This document shows, piece by piece, positions 27,160 through 35,287 of a stretch of DNA of 64,000 nt. Location of the stretch: the NCBI GenBank assembly GCA_947493745.1, contig CANLSM010000001.1:153913-217912 (forward strand), in the 5' to 3' direction. The translations under genes were made by a program, and so were the position numbers. The notes beneath the pieces were generated by a model. It was not told where the DNA came from. It was given only the letters and a program-made list of their open reading frames with translations, and ran no database searches. Position 1 is the first letter of the stretch, and each line of letters opens with the position of its first letter. The stretch is from an uncultured Paracoccaceae bacterium (GTDB lineage Bacteria > Pseudomonadota > Alphaproteobacteria > Rhodobacterales > Rhodobacteraceae).

Positions 27160-28226
27160 GCCGCGATCTCGGTTGCCTCATCGGGCTGCGACATGATGGC
27201 GCCAAGGGCTGGCACCACGAAGGCCGGGTCGGTCAGCTCGTCTCGCGACAGCATCGTGATACCCGTCGCCGCCTCGACCTCGCGGACGGCCAGGGGCGAA
27301 CGGGTGACCATGCCCGACACCGCAAAGGGCGCCATGCCGTAGCGGGCCATGACCGAGATGCCGCCCACTGCACCCAGGGCGTCAGGCGCAGCGAAGAGCA
27401 CACCGTTCAGCCTGTCCTTTATCGGTCCGCCCTTCAGGATATCAGCCGTCTCCTGCTGGAAGACGCCATCGGCGAACTCCACCACGACAATGTCCGCACC
27501 ACGCTTTGCGGCGGCACCGACGAGGGTCTCAAACCCCTGCTCAATCCGGCTCATCGGCATGCGGTAGGTGGAGGCCATGCCTGCATCCGTAAAATCGGAT
27601 GCTGCAATGCCCGCATCCAGAAATGCGTTGAAATCCCCGAAGGCGCCGGTGCCGGTCGCCTTCACGCCCTCGACCCGGAAACCTGCCTTCTTCAGCCCAT
27701 GCGCAAGGCTGACGGCTGCAGTTGTCTTGCCTGCATTCATCGAAGCCCCGAAGACGCCGAGCACCGTGACATGCGCAGGGATTCGCGCCTTTGGAACTGC
27801 ATAGGAGGCGACGTTCATGACCGCCCCGTCCGCATCTGTCAGCAGGCCTATTGGGCGTATCCTGGTGGGTGCGGACATCCGTCCGTGACCCGCCTCCATC
27901 CGACCCAGCAGACCTCCACCCGCAAGGACATCGCATCCTGCAAGGTCAAGCTTGGCCGCGCCCTCGAACTGGTCAGGGGCGTAGCGATCACCGCAGACCA
28001 TGACCACGGTATCTCCGGGATAGCTCAGCGCATAGCGTCCCTCGGCAAGCTGGATTTTCTTGTGCTGGCCGATTGACGAGATCTCACCGAGAACGACGTC
28101 GCCGGCTACGGCGCTGTCAAGCTGCGGTTGGAGACCCATCACATGTGCGCGGTTCACACGGCGGGTGGTGAACGCCCATTTGGCGGCGGAAAGATCCGGG
28201 ATATTCGGGAACATTGCGGTTTTCAT
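27156..28226 (-). CDS. P-loop NTPase-like protein of unassigned function (DUF1611-like)
   Basis: A 356-residue soluble protein. The first 150 residues have no domain that I recognise. The C-terminal domain begins VTVLGVFGASMNAGKTTAAV, a P-loop of the dethiobiotin-synthetase/MobB/DUF1611 type, then DFTDAGMASTYRMPMSRIEQ and DIVVVEFADGVFQQET. It is the first gene of a three-gene minus-strand operon (P-loop protein, ABC exporter, histidine kinase) and faces a class III aminotransferase across 202 bp. A ligase or amino-group chemistry role would fit the neighbours but is only inferred. Confidence 0.55.
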   Translation of the reverse strand: MKTAMFPNIPDLSAAKWAFTTRRVNRAHVMGLQPQLDSAVAGDVVLGEISSIGQHKKIQLAEGRYALSYPGDTVVMVCGDRYAPDQFEGAAKLDLAGCDVLAGGGLLGRMEAGHGRMSAPTRIRPIGLLTDADGAVMNVASYAVPKARIPAHVTVLGVFGASMNAGKTTAAVSLAHGLKKAGFRVEGVKATGTGAFGDFNAFLDAGIAASDFTDAGMASTYRMPMSRIEQGFETLVGAAAKRGADIVVVEFADGVFQQETADILKGGPIKDRLNGVLFAAPDALGAVGGISVMARYGMAPFAVSGMVTRSPLAVREVEAATGITMLSRDELTDPAFVVPALGAIMSQPDEATEIAA

Positions 28227-28428
28227 CAGAGTACCTCATCAGGGGGTTGGAGTTGATGACCCCACTTTGTCGGAGAGTGGCTGCCGCTGCCTGAAACCCG
28301 GATGAAGACGATCCGAACAGGGAATGAAAGAAGTATGAACAGCGACCGGTTGGCGGTGTTTCATTGTCAATCGGCGCGGGCTATCGTTCGGTGAGCTTGT
28401 TGTCTCAAACCTCAGGAGAGGGGATCAG

Positions 28429-29757
28429 ATGTCTCATGTCTTCCCACGTCATACGAGATCCGTGCTGCCGATGGTCGGGCGAGGTGAGGGTGCCTATCTT
28501 TATGACACCGATGGCAAGGCCTATCTTGACGGCTCCGGCGGGGCGGCGGTGTCCTGTCTGGGCCACGGAGATCCCGCGGTAACGCAGGCCATCAAGGACC
28601 AGCTTGATCAGGTTGCCTTCGCCCATACCGGTTTCTTCACATCAGAACCCGCCGAGGCGCTGGCTGCCAAACTGATCGAGCACGCGCCCGACGGGCTCGA
28701 CCGTGTCTACCTCCTGTCGGGCGGGTCGGAGGCGATGGAAGCCGCGTTGAAGCTCGCGCGGCAGTACTTCCTAGAGATCGAGCAGCCCCAGCGCCGCCAT
28801 GTCATCGCGCGCCGGCAGAGCTATCACGGAAACACGCTTGGTGCGCTGGCGACTGGCGGGAACCTTTGGCGCCGCGAGCCGTTCTCGCCGCTGTTGATCG
28901 AAACACACCACATCGCGCCCTGCTATGCGTATCGCGGTCAGGCAGAGGGGGAAACCGAGGAGGACTATGGCCTGCGGGTCGCCAATGAGCTGGAGACCGA
29001 GATCGAGCGTCTGGGTCCGGATCAGGTTATGGCCTTTGTCGCCGAGCCTGTCGTGGGCGCCACCATGGGCGCGGTGCCCGCCGTTCCAGGCTACTTCCGG
29101 CAGGTCCGGGAGATCTGCGACAGATACGGCGTATTGTTGATCCTCGACGAGGTGATGTGCGGGATGGGCCGCACCGGGACACTCTTTGCGTGTGAAGCCG
29201 ACGGGGTCAGCCCGGATATCTGCGCCATAGCCAAAGGGCTCGGGGCCGGATACCAGCCGATCGGCGCCATGCTCTGCTCGGGCAAAATCTATGAGGCGAT
29301 CGAAACGGGAACCGGGTTTTTCCAGCATGGCCATACCTATATGGGCCACCCGACCGCCTGTGCGGCCTCTCTCGCGGTACTTTCACGACTGATCGATGAT
29401 GACGTTCTGGGGCGGGTCAATCCGGTGGGAGAGGCGCTTATGGCACGTCTCAAGGACGCGTTCGGACAACATCCCCATGTGGGTGATATCCGCGGACGAG
29501 GGCTTTTTCTGGGTCTGGAACTGGTCGCGGACCGCGAGACCAAGGCCCCGTTCGATCCGGCAAGGAAAATCAACGCGCACCTGAAGAAGGCGACCTTCGC
29601 CGAAGGGCTGATCTGCTATCCAATGGGCGGCACCATCGACGGGCAGCGGGGCGATCACATCCTGCTCGCCCCGCCCTTCATTCTGGAAGATCATCAGGTC
29701 GATGAACTCGTGACCAAGCTCAGCACGGCGATGACCTCCGTCCTTGGTGCCATGTGA
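28429..29757 (+). CDS. Class III pyridoxal-phosphate aminotransferase
   Basis: A 442-residue PLP enzyme. YLSGGSEAMEAALKLARQYF carries the phosphate-binding part, RQSYHGNTLGALATGGN follows, LILDEVMCGMGRTG holds the aspartate that contacts the pyridine ring, and AIAKGLGAGYQPIGAML carries the Schiff-base lysine. The substrate is unknown; the class covers omega-amino acids, GABA, ornithine and taurine. A strong AGGAGAGGGG ribosome-binding site precedes the ATG. The gene is divergent from the P-loop/ABC/kinase operon; no repressor gene is adjacent. Confidence 0.85.
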   Translation: MSHVFPRHTRSVLPMVGRGEGAYLYDTDGKAYLDGSGGAAVSCLGHGDPAVTQAIKDQLDQVAFAHTGFFTSEPAEALAAKLIEHAPDGLDRVYLLSGGSEAMEAALKLARQYFLEIEQPQRRHVIARRQSYHGNTLGALATGGNLWRREPFSPLLIETHHIAPCYAYRGQAEGETEEDYGLRVANELETEIERLGPDQVMAFVAEPVVGATMGAVPAVPGYFRQVREICDRYGVLLILDEVMCGMGRTGTLFACEADGVSPDICAIAKGLGAGYQPIGAMLCSGKIYEAIETGTGFFQHGHTYMGHPTACAASLAVLSRLIDDDVLGRVNPVGEALMARLKDAFGQHPHVGDIRGRGLFLGLELVADRETKAPFDPARKINAHLKKATFAEGLICYPMGGTIDGQRGDHILLAPPFILEDHQVDELVTKLSTAMTSVLGAM

Positions 29758-29793
29758 TGTGCTGCCCGGCTGACGCCGAATGCCTCACGCGAC

Positions 29794-30021
29794 TTACGGC
29801 CACTCGCGCAATGGCACTGTGCCAGCAGCGTTTCCATGCCAGTTCTCGACGCTCTCGGCTCCTGATTGTGGCACCTCCGAGTAGATTTCACCGACCGTAG
29901 AGGCCAGCCCGAGCCCAATGAGGGCGATCAGCAGGACCGACCCCGCGAGATAGAGATAGGACCTGTCGAATCCGGCTCTTTGTTCCTGATGAATGCGATG
30001 GGAATAGTCATGGTAGGTCAT
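29794..30021 (-). CDS. Small single-helix membrane protein
   Basis: A 75-residue protein. MTYHDYSHRIHQEQRAGFDR is basic and histidine-rich, followed by one membrane helix (YLYLAGSVLLIALIGLGLAS) and an acidic outer tail. The ATG has GAGGAG nine bases upstream; a longer frame upstream is not supported. The family is not recognised. It is transcribed away from the universal stress gene across a 329-bp gap. Confidence 0.6.
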   Translation of the reverse strand: MTYHDYSHRIHQEQRAGFDRSYLYLAGSVLLIALIGLGLASTVGEIYSEVPQSGAESVENWHGNAAGTVPLREWP

Positions 30022-30350
30022 TGGTCTATTCTCCTCTTTCAAGATGATTTGAGTTTCTTCCTTCCCAAGACCTAAGGATTGTCCACGCATAACAAAAACG
30101 AATGTTTTTCAATTGAAACATCAGAGATTCTGATAGATGCAGTCTGCTGCCCGCCAATCCGATGCCCCGAAGGCCGTAAATCTCTCTTTTGGAACGCTTT
30201 TTCGGTGCCGAACCCAAACCGAATGATCCAACTCAATGGATAATTGTTGACTGCGCAAAGACCGATCGTGTCTGCTCGGGGCACGGGATCTCTCCTGACG
30301 GCTTTTCTGGGGCGGATCCCCAACCAGAAAGCAACCAACGGTGGGATATC
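30022..30350. promoter_or_regulatory. Divergent intergenic region with 12-bp palindrome
   Basis: This 329-bp gap separates the small membrane protein from the stress protein. It holds the perfect palindrome TTTCAATTGAAA (30107-30118) in a locally AT-rich stretch, and a TTGACT (30246-30251) that could be a -35 for the stress gene. No gene or RNA is recognisable. Confidence 0.35.
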
Positions 30351-30788
30351 ATGTCATCAAAAATTGTTGTCGGGCTCGACGGAAGCGGTTCCGGTGACCG
30401 GGCTGTCGAATATGCCAAAACGCTGGCACGACAGATCGGCTCGTGTGAATTGATACTGGTCTATATTATCGAGTGGTCGCCCTTTTCCTTTCAAACGGCC
30501 GAAGAAAACGCTGAGCGGCACAAGCGTCGCGAGGAAGAAATCGAGGCGGCGCTCAACCGCATCGTCAATCCCACCATCGAGGCTCTGAAATCTGACGGAC
30601 TCGAGGTCACCGGCATCGTAAAACACGGCGATGTGGCAGATCTTCTCGACAGAACCGCCGTCGAGACATCCGCCAGTCAGATCGTCGTCGCCCGCGCCTC
30701 TGACGCAGGCTTCGCAAAGCGGCTCTTTGGCACATCCACCGCAAATCTGGTCATGCATGCCAGCGTCCCTGTCACGGTCGTGGGGTGA
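30351..30788 (+). CDS. Universal stress protein (UspA family)
   Basis: A 145-residue cytoplasmic protein. KIVVGLDGSGSGDRAVEYAK is the N-terminal nucleotide-binding strand and loop, and ASDAGFAKRLFGTSTANLVM contains the G-x2-R-x-F-G-[ST] ATP-binding turn, followed by HASVPVTVV. ATP-binding type therefore likely. The longer upstream in-frame extension (54 residues) was rejected because the family starts here. It overlaps the symporter frame and is 12 bp from its start, forming a two-gene operon. Confidence 0.85.
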   Translation: MSSKIVVGLDGSGSGDRAVEYAKTLARQIGSCELILVYIIEWSPFSFQTAEENAERHKRREEEIEAALNRIVNPTIEALKSDGLEVTGIVKHGDVADLLDRTAVETSASQIVVARASDAGFAKRLFGTSTANLVMHASVPVTVVG

Positions 30789-30799
30789 GGAGAATGACA

Positions 30800-32341
30800 A
30801 TGAACAAGATATTTTTCATGGCCCTGACCGGCCTTTTTGCAAGCACATTCTCGGCAAGCGCTCAAGAGGCGGGAGGCATCGATCAGGCTGTGAACGAGAT
30901 GTTCGCAGCGGTTACGGGACCTTTCGTATCGCTGATCTTTGCGCCCTTCCCCGGCACGAGCTTTCCATGGATCGTGATGTGGCTGGTCGTTGCCGCCTCG
31001 CTTTTCACGGTGTATTTCGGGTTCATCCAGTTCCGGGCCTTCCGGCACTCGATCCAGCTGGTCAAGGGCGACTATTCGGACCCCAATGATGCCGGTGAGG
31101 TCAGTCACTTCCAGGCGCTGGCGACGGCGCTGTCGGGAACCGTCGGTCTGGGGAATATCGCGGGCGTGGCCGTAGCCGTGGGCATCGGCGGACCGGGAGC
31201 AACCTTCTGGATGATCCTGGCGGGCCTTCTGGGCATGGCTTCGAAATTCACCGAATGTACGCTGGGCGTGAAATACCGCAACGAGTACCCGGACGGTACC
31301 GTCTCGGGCGGGCCGATGTACTATATCTCCAAGGGCTTTGCCGAGAAGGGCGTGCCGGGTGGCAAGTTCCTTGCGGTCCTGTTCTCGATCTTCTGTATTC
31401 TTGGTGCGCTCGGTGGCGGCAACATGTTCCAGGCCAATCAGGCGCATGCGCAGATCGCGGGCATCGTCGGTGACTATCCGGGCTGGATCACCGGCCTGAT
31501 CTTCGCAGCCGTGGTATTTGCGGTGATCGTTGGCGGGATCAAGTCGATTGCGAAGGTAACGGAGAAAGTCGTGCCGTTCATGGGCGTGCTTTACGTTCTC
31601 GCGGCCCTCGTCATCATCCTGATGAACTTCAATCAGATCGGCTGGGCATTCGGCCAGATCTTTGCAGGTGCCTTCACCGGGCTGGGCGTTGCAGGCGGCA
31701 TGGTCGGTGCCCTCATCCAGGGCTTCAAGCGTGCCGCATTCTCGAACGAGGCGGGCGTCGGTTCTGCCGCTATCGCCCACTCGGCGGTGCGCACGAAAGA
31801 GCCGATCACCGAAGGCTTCGTCTCGCTTCTGGAGCCGTTCATCGATACGGTGGTGATCTGCACCATGACTGCACTTGTGATCACGATCTCCGGTCAGTTG
31901 ATGGTCGACCCGGCAACCGGGAACTACATCCTGGATGGCGACACGATCCAGACCGTCGGCGGGACATCCGGTGTCGCTCTGACATCGGCGGCCTTTGCCA
32001 CCGCGTTCAACTGGTTCCCGTATGTGCTGGCCATTGCGGTTGTGCTCTTTGCGTTCTCCACCATGATCTCGTGGTCGTATTATGGCCTGAAGGCGTGGAC
32101 CTATCTCTTTGGGGAAGGCAAGACAAAGGAGCTGGTCTTCAAGATCATCTTCTGCATTTTCGTGGTGATCGGTGCGGCGGCCAGCCTTGGCCCTGTCATC
32201 GACTTCTCCGATGCCGCGATCTTTGCGATGGCAGTCGTGAACATCACGGCGCTTTACTTCCTGATGCCGGTCGTGAAGCGGGAGCTTGCCTCCTACATGA
32301 GCCGCCTGCAATCAGGTGAGATCAAGCGCTTCAAGCACTAG
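30800..32341 (+). CDS. Sodium:alanine symporter family (AGCS) transporter
   Basis: A 513-residue transporter with an apparent signal-like first helix and about ten further helices. SGTVGLGNIAGVAVAVGIGG, GPGATFWMILAGLLGMASKF and FKRAAFSNEAGVGSAAIAHS are diagnostic of AGCS carriers, which import alanine or glycine with Na+. The start is the third of three candidate codons (30785 GTG, 30794 ATG, 30800 ATG), because GAGGAG is seven bases from it. The previous gene is uspA-like, an arrangement often seen with transporters. A strong terminator follows. Confidence 0.9.
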   Translation: MNKIFFMALTGLFASTFSASAQEAGGIDQAVNEMFAAVTGPFVSLIFAPFPGTSFPWIVMWLVVAASLFTVYFGFIQFRAFRHSIQLVKGDYSDPNDAGEVSHFQALATALSGTVGLGNIAGVAVAVGIGGPGATFWMILAGLLGMASKFTECTLGVKYRNEYPDGTVSGGPMYYISKGFAEKGVPGGKFLAVLFSIFCILGALGGGNMFQANQAHAQIAGIVGDYPGWITGLIFAAVVFAVIVGGIKSIAKVTEKVVPFMGVLYVLAALVIILMNFNQIGWAFGQIFAGAFTGLGVAGGMVGALIQGFKRAAFSNEAGVGSAAIAHSAVRTKEPITEGFVSLLEPFIDTVVICTMTALVITISGQLMVDPATGNYILDGDTIQTVGGTSGVALTSAAFATAFNWFPYVLAIAVVLFAFSTMISWSYYGLKAWTYLFGEGKTKELVFKIIFCIFVVIGAAASLGPVIDFSDAAIFAMAVVNITALYFLMPVVKRELASYMSRLQSGEIKRFKH

Positions 32342-32363
32342 GTCAAACTGATCCAGACTTTGG

Positions 32364-32390
32364 AAGGGCCGCAGGAAACTGCGGCCCTTT
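32364..32390 (+). terminator. Rho-independent terminator after the symporter
   Basis: An 11-bp stem AAGGGCCGCAG / CTGCGGCCCTT with a GAAA tetraloop (32375-32378), followed by a short T run. The A-rich 5' arm also allows termination of transcripts in the opposite direction from the convergent hemP operon. Confidence 0.85.
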
Positions 32391-32411
32391 CCTGTAAATG
32401 CGATCGGTCCC

Positions 32412-32891
32412 TCACTGCAGCGTGCTCGGAGCCCTGTGTTGAGTTCTGTGGGACATCGTGCAGCGCAGGAACATGCGCTTTATTGCAAGGCCGAAATCGG
32501 CCGCAAGGGCAGTCATCGCAGGCGCCAGTTCCGGTCGGGCGAGGAGACTGGCGAGAAGGATCGCGTCCTCCCGGTCACCCTCGGCTGCCGCCGCGACAAA
32601 GTTGGCAAAACAGGACTCGTCCGATCCAATGCATCGGCAACTGACCGAGTGGCGCATCATCGGGCGCCTGCCATGCACTGCGCAAAGATTGAGCAACTGC
32701 TCAAACGCGCTGAGCGCCTTTCGGCCCTGCGTGTTTCCCAGTGCGACCCGGAAATCATTCCAGACCTGTGCCTGTGCATCCGGTCCGTCGCACCAGAGTC
32801 GAAGATAGATGACCGCGCCCGCCTCCAGCGACGGGAGATCCTCGATCACACCGACCGGTGCGCCGCCCCGTTTTGCCATATCGCTGTTCAT
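32412..32891 (-). CDS. Cysteine-rich hypothetical protein in the hemP operon
   Basis: A 159-residue protein. Cysteines cluster in the middle (NLCAVHG, SVSCRCIGSDESCF), followed by an amphipathic helix-rich C-terminal half (DREDAILLASLLARPELAPA). The family name is not known to me. Start and stop overlap hemP by 4 nt (ATGA), so it is co-translated with it. A heme- or iron-linked role is inferred from position only; the cysteines could bind a metal. Confidence 0.6.
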   Translation of the reverse strand: MNSDMAKRGGAPVGVIEDLPSLEAGAVIYLRLWCDGPDAQAQVWNDFRVALGNTQGRKALSAFEQLLNLCAVHGRRPMMRHSVSCRCIGSDESCFANFVAAAAEGDREDAILLASLLARPELAPAMTALAADFGLAIKRMFLRCTMSHRTQHRAPSTLQ

Positions 32892-33055
32892 TTGGTGAGG
32901 ATCAGCTTTCCTGCGCGGGTGATGCGAAGGGTGTAGATCTGGTTGCCCAGAACGATATGGGCCAGCCCCTCATCACCGGTCAGGCGCTCCGCGTCATGTA
33001 TCGGCAGATCACGAACCGGTTTACGAGGCGCGTTGGTGGCGGATTGCAGGCCCAT
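32888..33055 (-). CDS. hemP: Hemin uptake protein HemP
   Basis: A 55-residue protein. The C-terminus GNQIYTLRITRAGKLILTK matches the HemP family end (Y-x-L-R-x-T-R-x-G-K-L-I-L-T-K), and the HDAERLTGDEGLAHIVL part precedes it. HemP is a small DNA-binding or regulatory protein linked to heme receptor expression. The start is MGLQSATNAPRKP, overlapping the stop of the upstream small gene by 1-3 nt (TGATG). No heme receptor gene is present in the window. Confidence 0.8.
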   Translation of the reverse strand: MGLQSATNAPRKPVRDLPIHDAERLTGDEGLAHIVLGNQIYTLRITRAGKLILTK

Positions 33056-33219
33056 CAGCTTATCCTCTCGTGCTTCTCGAAATGGTCCAGAACCCATTCC
33101 AGGCTGAAACCACCAGTCAGCCCCGCTTCGTAAAAGACATCGAAAAGCTCACTGCGTCCGGGTTTCGATCTGGGCGGCGTCTGACGGCGTCTGCTCGGGA
33201 AAACAATCACATTTAGCAT
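33055..33219 (-). CDS. Small basic hypothetical protein, first gene of the hemP operon
   Basis: A 54-residue protein, MLNVIVFPSRRRQTPPRSKP..., with a basic, proline-rich N-terminal half and a helical C-terminal half (ELFDVFYEAGLTGGFSLEWV). AAGGA eight bases before this ATG decides the start; an ATG 18 bases upstream has no ribosome-binding site. It overlaps hemP and is the promoter-proximal gene. No family is recognised. Confidence 0.5.
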   Translation of the reverse strand: MLNVIVFPSRRRQTPPRSKPGRSELFDVFYEAGLTGGFSLEWVLDHFEKHERIS

Positions 33220-33290
33220 GGCTGAAGTCCTTTTCATCTTTCGATATCGGGCTTCCCAAAAGCGGATGCAGGGTGGCTGGACGAGATATA

Positions 33291-33326
33291 ATTCTGAGTG
33301 AATCAGTCGGATTAGTCAACCTGACT
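33291..33326 (-). promoter_or_regulatory. hemP-operon promoter with overlapping palindromic operator
   Basis: On the minus strand TTGACT (33319-33314) and CAGAAT (33296-33291) are separated by 17 bp, a plausible sigma-70 type promoter 70 bp before the first start codon. The palindrome AGTCA-N3-TGACT (33314-33326) covers the -35 box, as expected for repression. Iron-responsive palindromes upstream of hemP are known in Rhodobacterales; I infer but cannot prove that this is one. Confidence 0.5.
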
Positions 33327-33454
33327 TTTTTTGTCGGAATATGGCATTCGCGGTTGATGCGCGTCTCAGCGAGACTCTGCGAAAGGCGGGACAGCGCGGT
33401 CGCCGCCGCAGTTCGCAGCTTCCAACCTGAAGTCTCCGCAGCCGACGTCGCGGA

Positions 33455-34456
33455 TCAGGACGCGCCAAGATCCAATGTTTTGGTCTCGTTATCGCGCGCA
33501 GCAGTGTCCGCTGCGTCAGCAAGTATCTGTGCCTTGAGCCCGTCTATCCCGGAAGGTGATACCGGAGCGCCCAGCGTCACGGCCTGCACGAAATGCTCCA
33601 TCTCGGCGCGGTACGCGGCCGAATAGCGTTCGAGAAAGAACGGCTGGGTGGCGGCGCGGCGCAGTCCATCGCTATTGGAAAGCTCAACGGTGTTCTCCAG
33701 CACATTGTCGGCGCGCAACATGCCCGCGCTGCCATGAACCTCGACCCGCTGATCGTACCCATAGGTTGCGCGGCGGGAATTTGAAATCTGGCAAAGCTTC
33801 CCGCTTGCGGTCTTCAATGTCACGACGGCTGTATCGAAATCCCCTGCCTCTCCGATTTCCGGGTCGACCAGACAGGACCCGGCAGCGGTCAGCTCGACCG
33901 GATCCTCGCCCAGAAGAAACCGTGCCATATCGAGATCGTGGATCATCATGTCCCGGAAGATGCCACCCGACGTTCTGATGTAGCCGATGGGCGGAGGCGC
34001 GGGATCCCGCGACAGAATGGTGACCAGTTCGACACTGCCGATGACCTGATCGGCGATCTGGCGCTGAAGATGGGCAAAATTAGGATCGAACCGCCGGTTG
34101 AAGGCTGTCATGAAAGGAACACTGGCCTTGTCGATCGCCCTCAGACAATCCCGGATACGGTCAACCGACAGATCAACCGGCTTTTCGCAAAAGATCGCCT
34201 TGCCGGCGGCAGCGGCCGCATGGATCAGGTTATAGTGAGTTGTGGTGGGCGTGCCGATGATCACCGCATCGATGCCATCATCGGCCAGGATCGTGTCTGT
34301 ATCCATGACCCTCGCCCCGAGCCGGGCACCCAGCGCCTCGGCCGCATCCGGGATCGCATCTGCCACGGCGGCAGCGCGGGCATTCGTCATTCCGCGCAGG
34401 GTTTCGCCATGGACCTGACCGATCCGACCACAGCCCATGATACCGATATTGAGCAT
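33455..34456 (-). CDS. iolG: myo-Inositol 2-dehydrogenase
   Basis: A 333-residue Gfo/Idh/MocA dehydrogenase. GIMGCGRIGQVHGETL binds NAD, and IFCEKPVDLSVDRI holds the conserved Glu-Lys-Pro with the catalytic lysine. GGIFRDMMIHDLDMARFLLG supplies the aspartate/histidine pair of inositol dehydrogenases. It converts myo-inositol to 2-keto-myo-inositol (scyllo-inosose). It is the last gene of the minus-strand iolDCB-aldolase-iolG operon, 3 bp after the aldolase. Two further Gfo/Idh genes on the other side of the operator may handle other inositol isomers. Confidence 0.9.
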   Translation of the reverse strand: MLNIGIMGCGRIGQVHGETLRGMTNARAAAVADAIPDAAEALGARLGARVMDTDTILADDGIDAVIIGTPTTTHYNLIHAAAAAGKAIFCEKPVDLSVDRIRDCLRAIDKASVPFMTAFNRRFDPNFAHLQRQIADQVIGSVELVTILSRDPAPPPIGYIRTSGGIFRDMMIHDLDMARFLLGEDPVELTAAGSCLVDPEIGEAGDFDTAVVTLKTASGKLCQISNSRRATYGYDQRVEVHGSAGMLRADNVLENTVELSNSDGLRRAATQPFFLERYSAAYRAEMEHFVQAVTLGAPVSPSGIDGLKAQILADAADTAARDNETKTLDLGAS

Positions 34457-34459
34457 GGA

Positions 34460-35287
34460 TCAGCCTTTCAGATTGCGCAGAACCGGGCGGGTCGCGGCCA
34501 CAATGGGGTCATGGGTATCCTTGAGGATCTCTGCCCGGTCAAACCGGTCAGGGTCCTTGTTAACCGCATCGCGGAGCGCTGCCCCGAACGCCATGCGCAG
34601 CTCCGTCCCGATGTTGAACTTGCAGATACTGGTGCCCTTTGCGAGCCGTTGACGCTGCTCCACCGGGACACCGGATCCGCCGTGGATAACCAGTGGAACA
34701 GAGGTCGCCGCCTGTATTTCGGCAACCCGTTTCTCGTCCAGACCGCCTTCCTTGTTCTGCTGCAGATGGACGTTGCCGACCGAGATCGCCATTGCATCGA
34801 CACCGGTCTCCCTGGCAAAGCGCCCGGCCTCCGCAGGGTCGGTCCCGTTGGAGCTTTCGCCGCCCGAGTAGCCGACAAAGCCGATCTCTCCCTCACAGGA
34901 AATCCCAGCATCATGAGCCATCTGCGCTATCCGGGCTGTCTCCTCGATATTCTGATCCAGCGCCTTGCGCGATCCGTCGAACATCAGCGAGGTGAAGCCG
35001 CAATCCAGCGCCTCGACACATTCTTCATAGGTGTAGCCATGATCCAGATGCGCGACGACAGGGACGCTTGCCGCTTCGGCCAGATGGCGGAACATCTTGC
35101 CCAGAACCGGCAGCGGTGTATGCGCCCGACATCCCGGCCCGGCCTGCAGGATCACCGGGCAGTCCTCTGCCTCGGCAGCCGCCACAAAGGCCCGCATGTC
35201 TTCCCAGCCGAGCGTGACGAGACCGCCAACCGCATAGCCGTCGCGCAAGGCAGGCTGCAGCACATCTGAAAGGGTGACGAGGCTCAT
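34460..35287 (-). CDS. iolJ: Class II aldolase, probable 6-phospho-5-dehydro-2-deoxygluconate aldolase
   Basis: A 275-residue class II (zinc) aldolase. PVVAHLDHGYTYEECVEALD supplies zinc and catalytic residues, FTSLMFDGS follows, then GEIGFVGYSGG and VIHGGSGVPVEQRQRL with KFNIGTELR. The closest general relatives are fructose-bisphosphate aldolase and tagatose aldolases. Placement between iolB and iolG makes the last step of inositol breakdown likely, splitting the phosphorylated acid to dihydroxyacetone phosphate and malonate semialdehyde. The start is MSLVTLSD, overlapping iolB by 4 nt. The symbol is context-based. Confidence 0.75.
   Translation of the reverse strand: MSLVTLSDVLQPALRDGYAVGGLVTLGWEDMRAFVAAAEAEDCPVILQAGPGCRAHTPLPVLGKMFRHLAEAASVPVVAHLDHGYTYEECVEALDCGFTSLMFDGSRKALDQNIEETARIAQMAHDAGISCEGEIGFVGYSGGESSNGTDPAEAGRFARETGVDAMAISVGNVHLQQNKEGGLDEKRVAEIQAATSVPLVIHGGSGVPVEQRQRLAKGTSICKFNIGTELRMAFGAALRDAVNKDPDRFDRAEILKDTHDPIVAATRPVLRNLKG

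Noticed and set aside
24294-27342. Two very long + strand open frames over the histidine kinase and ABC exporter
   Set aside because: They are antisense to genes with clear motifs; they have a basic, Arg/Gln/Pro-rich composition typical of GC-rich shadow frames and no family features.
30677-32311. Minus-strand open frame of about 540 codons over the symporter
   Set aside because: Antisense to a well-defined AGCS transporter; high His/Asp/Arg content without domains.
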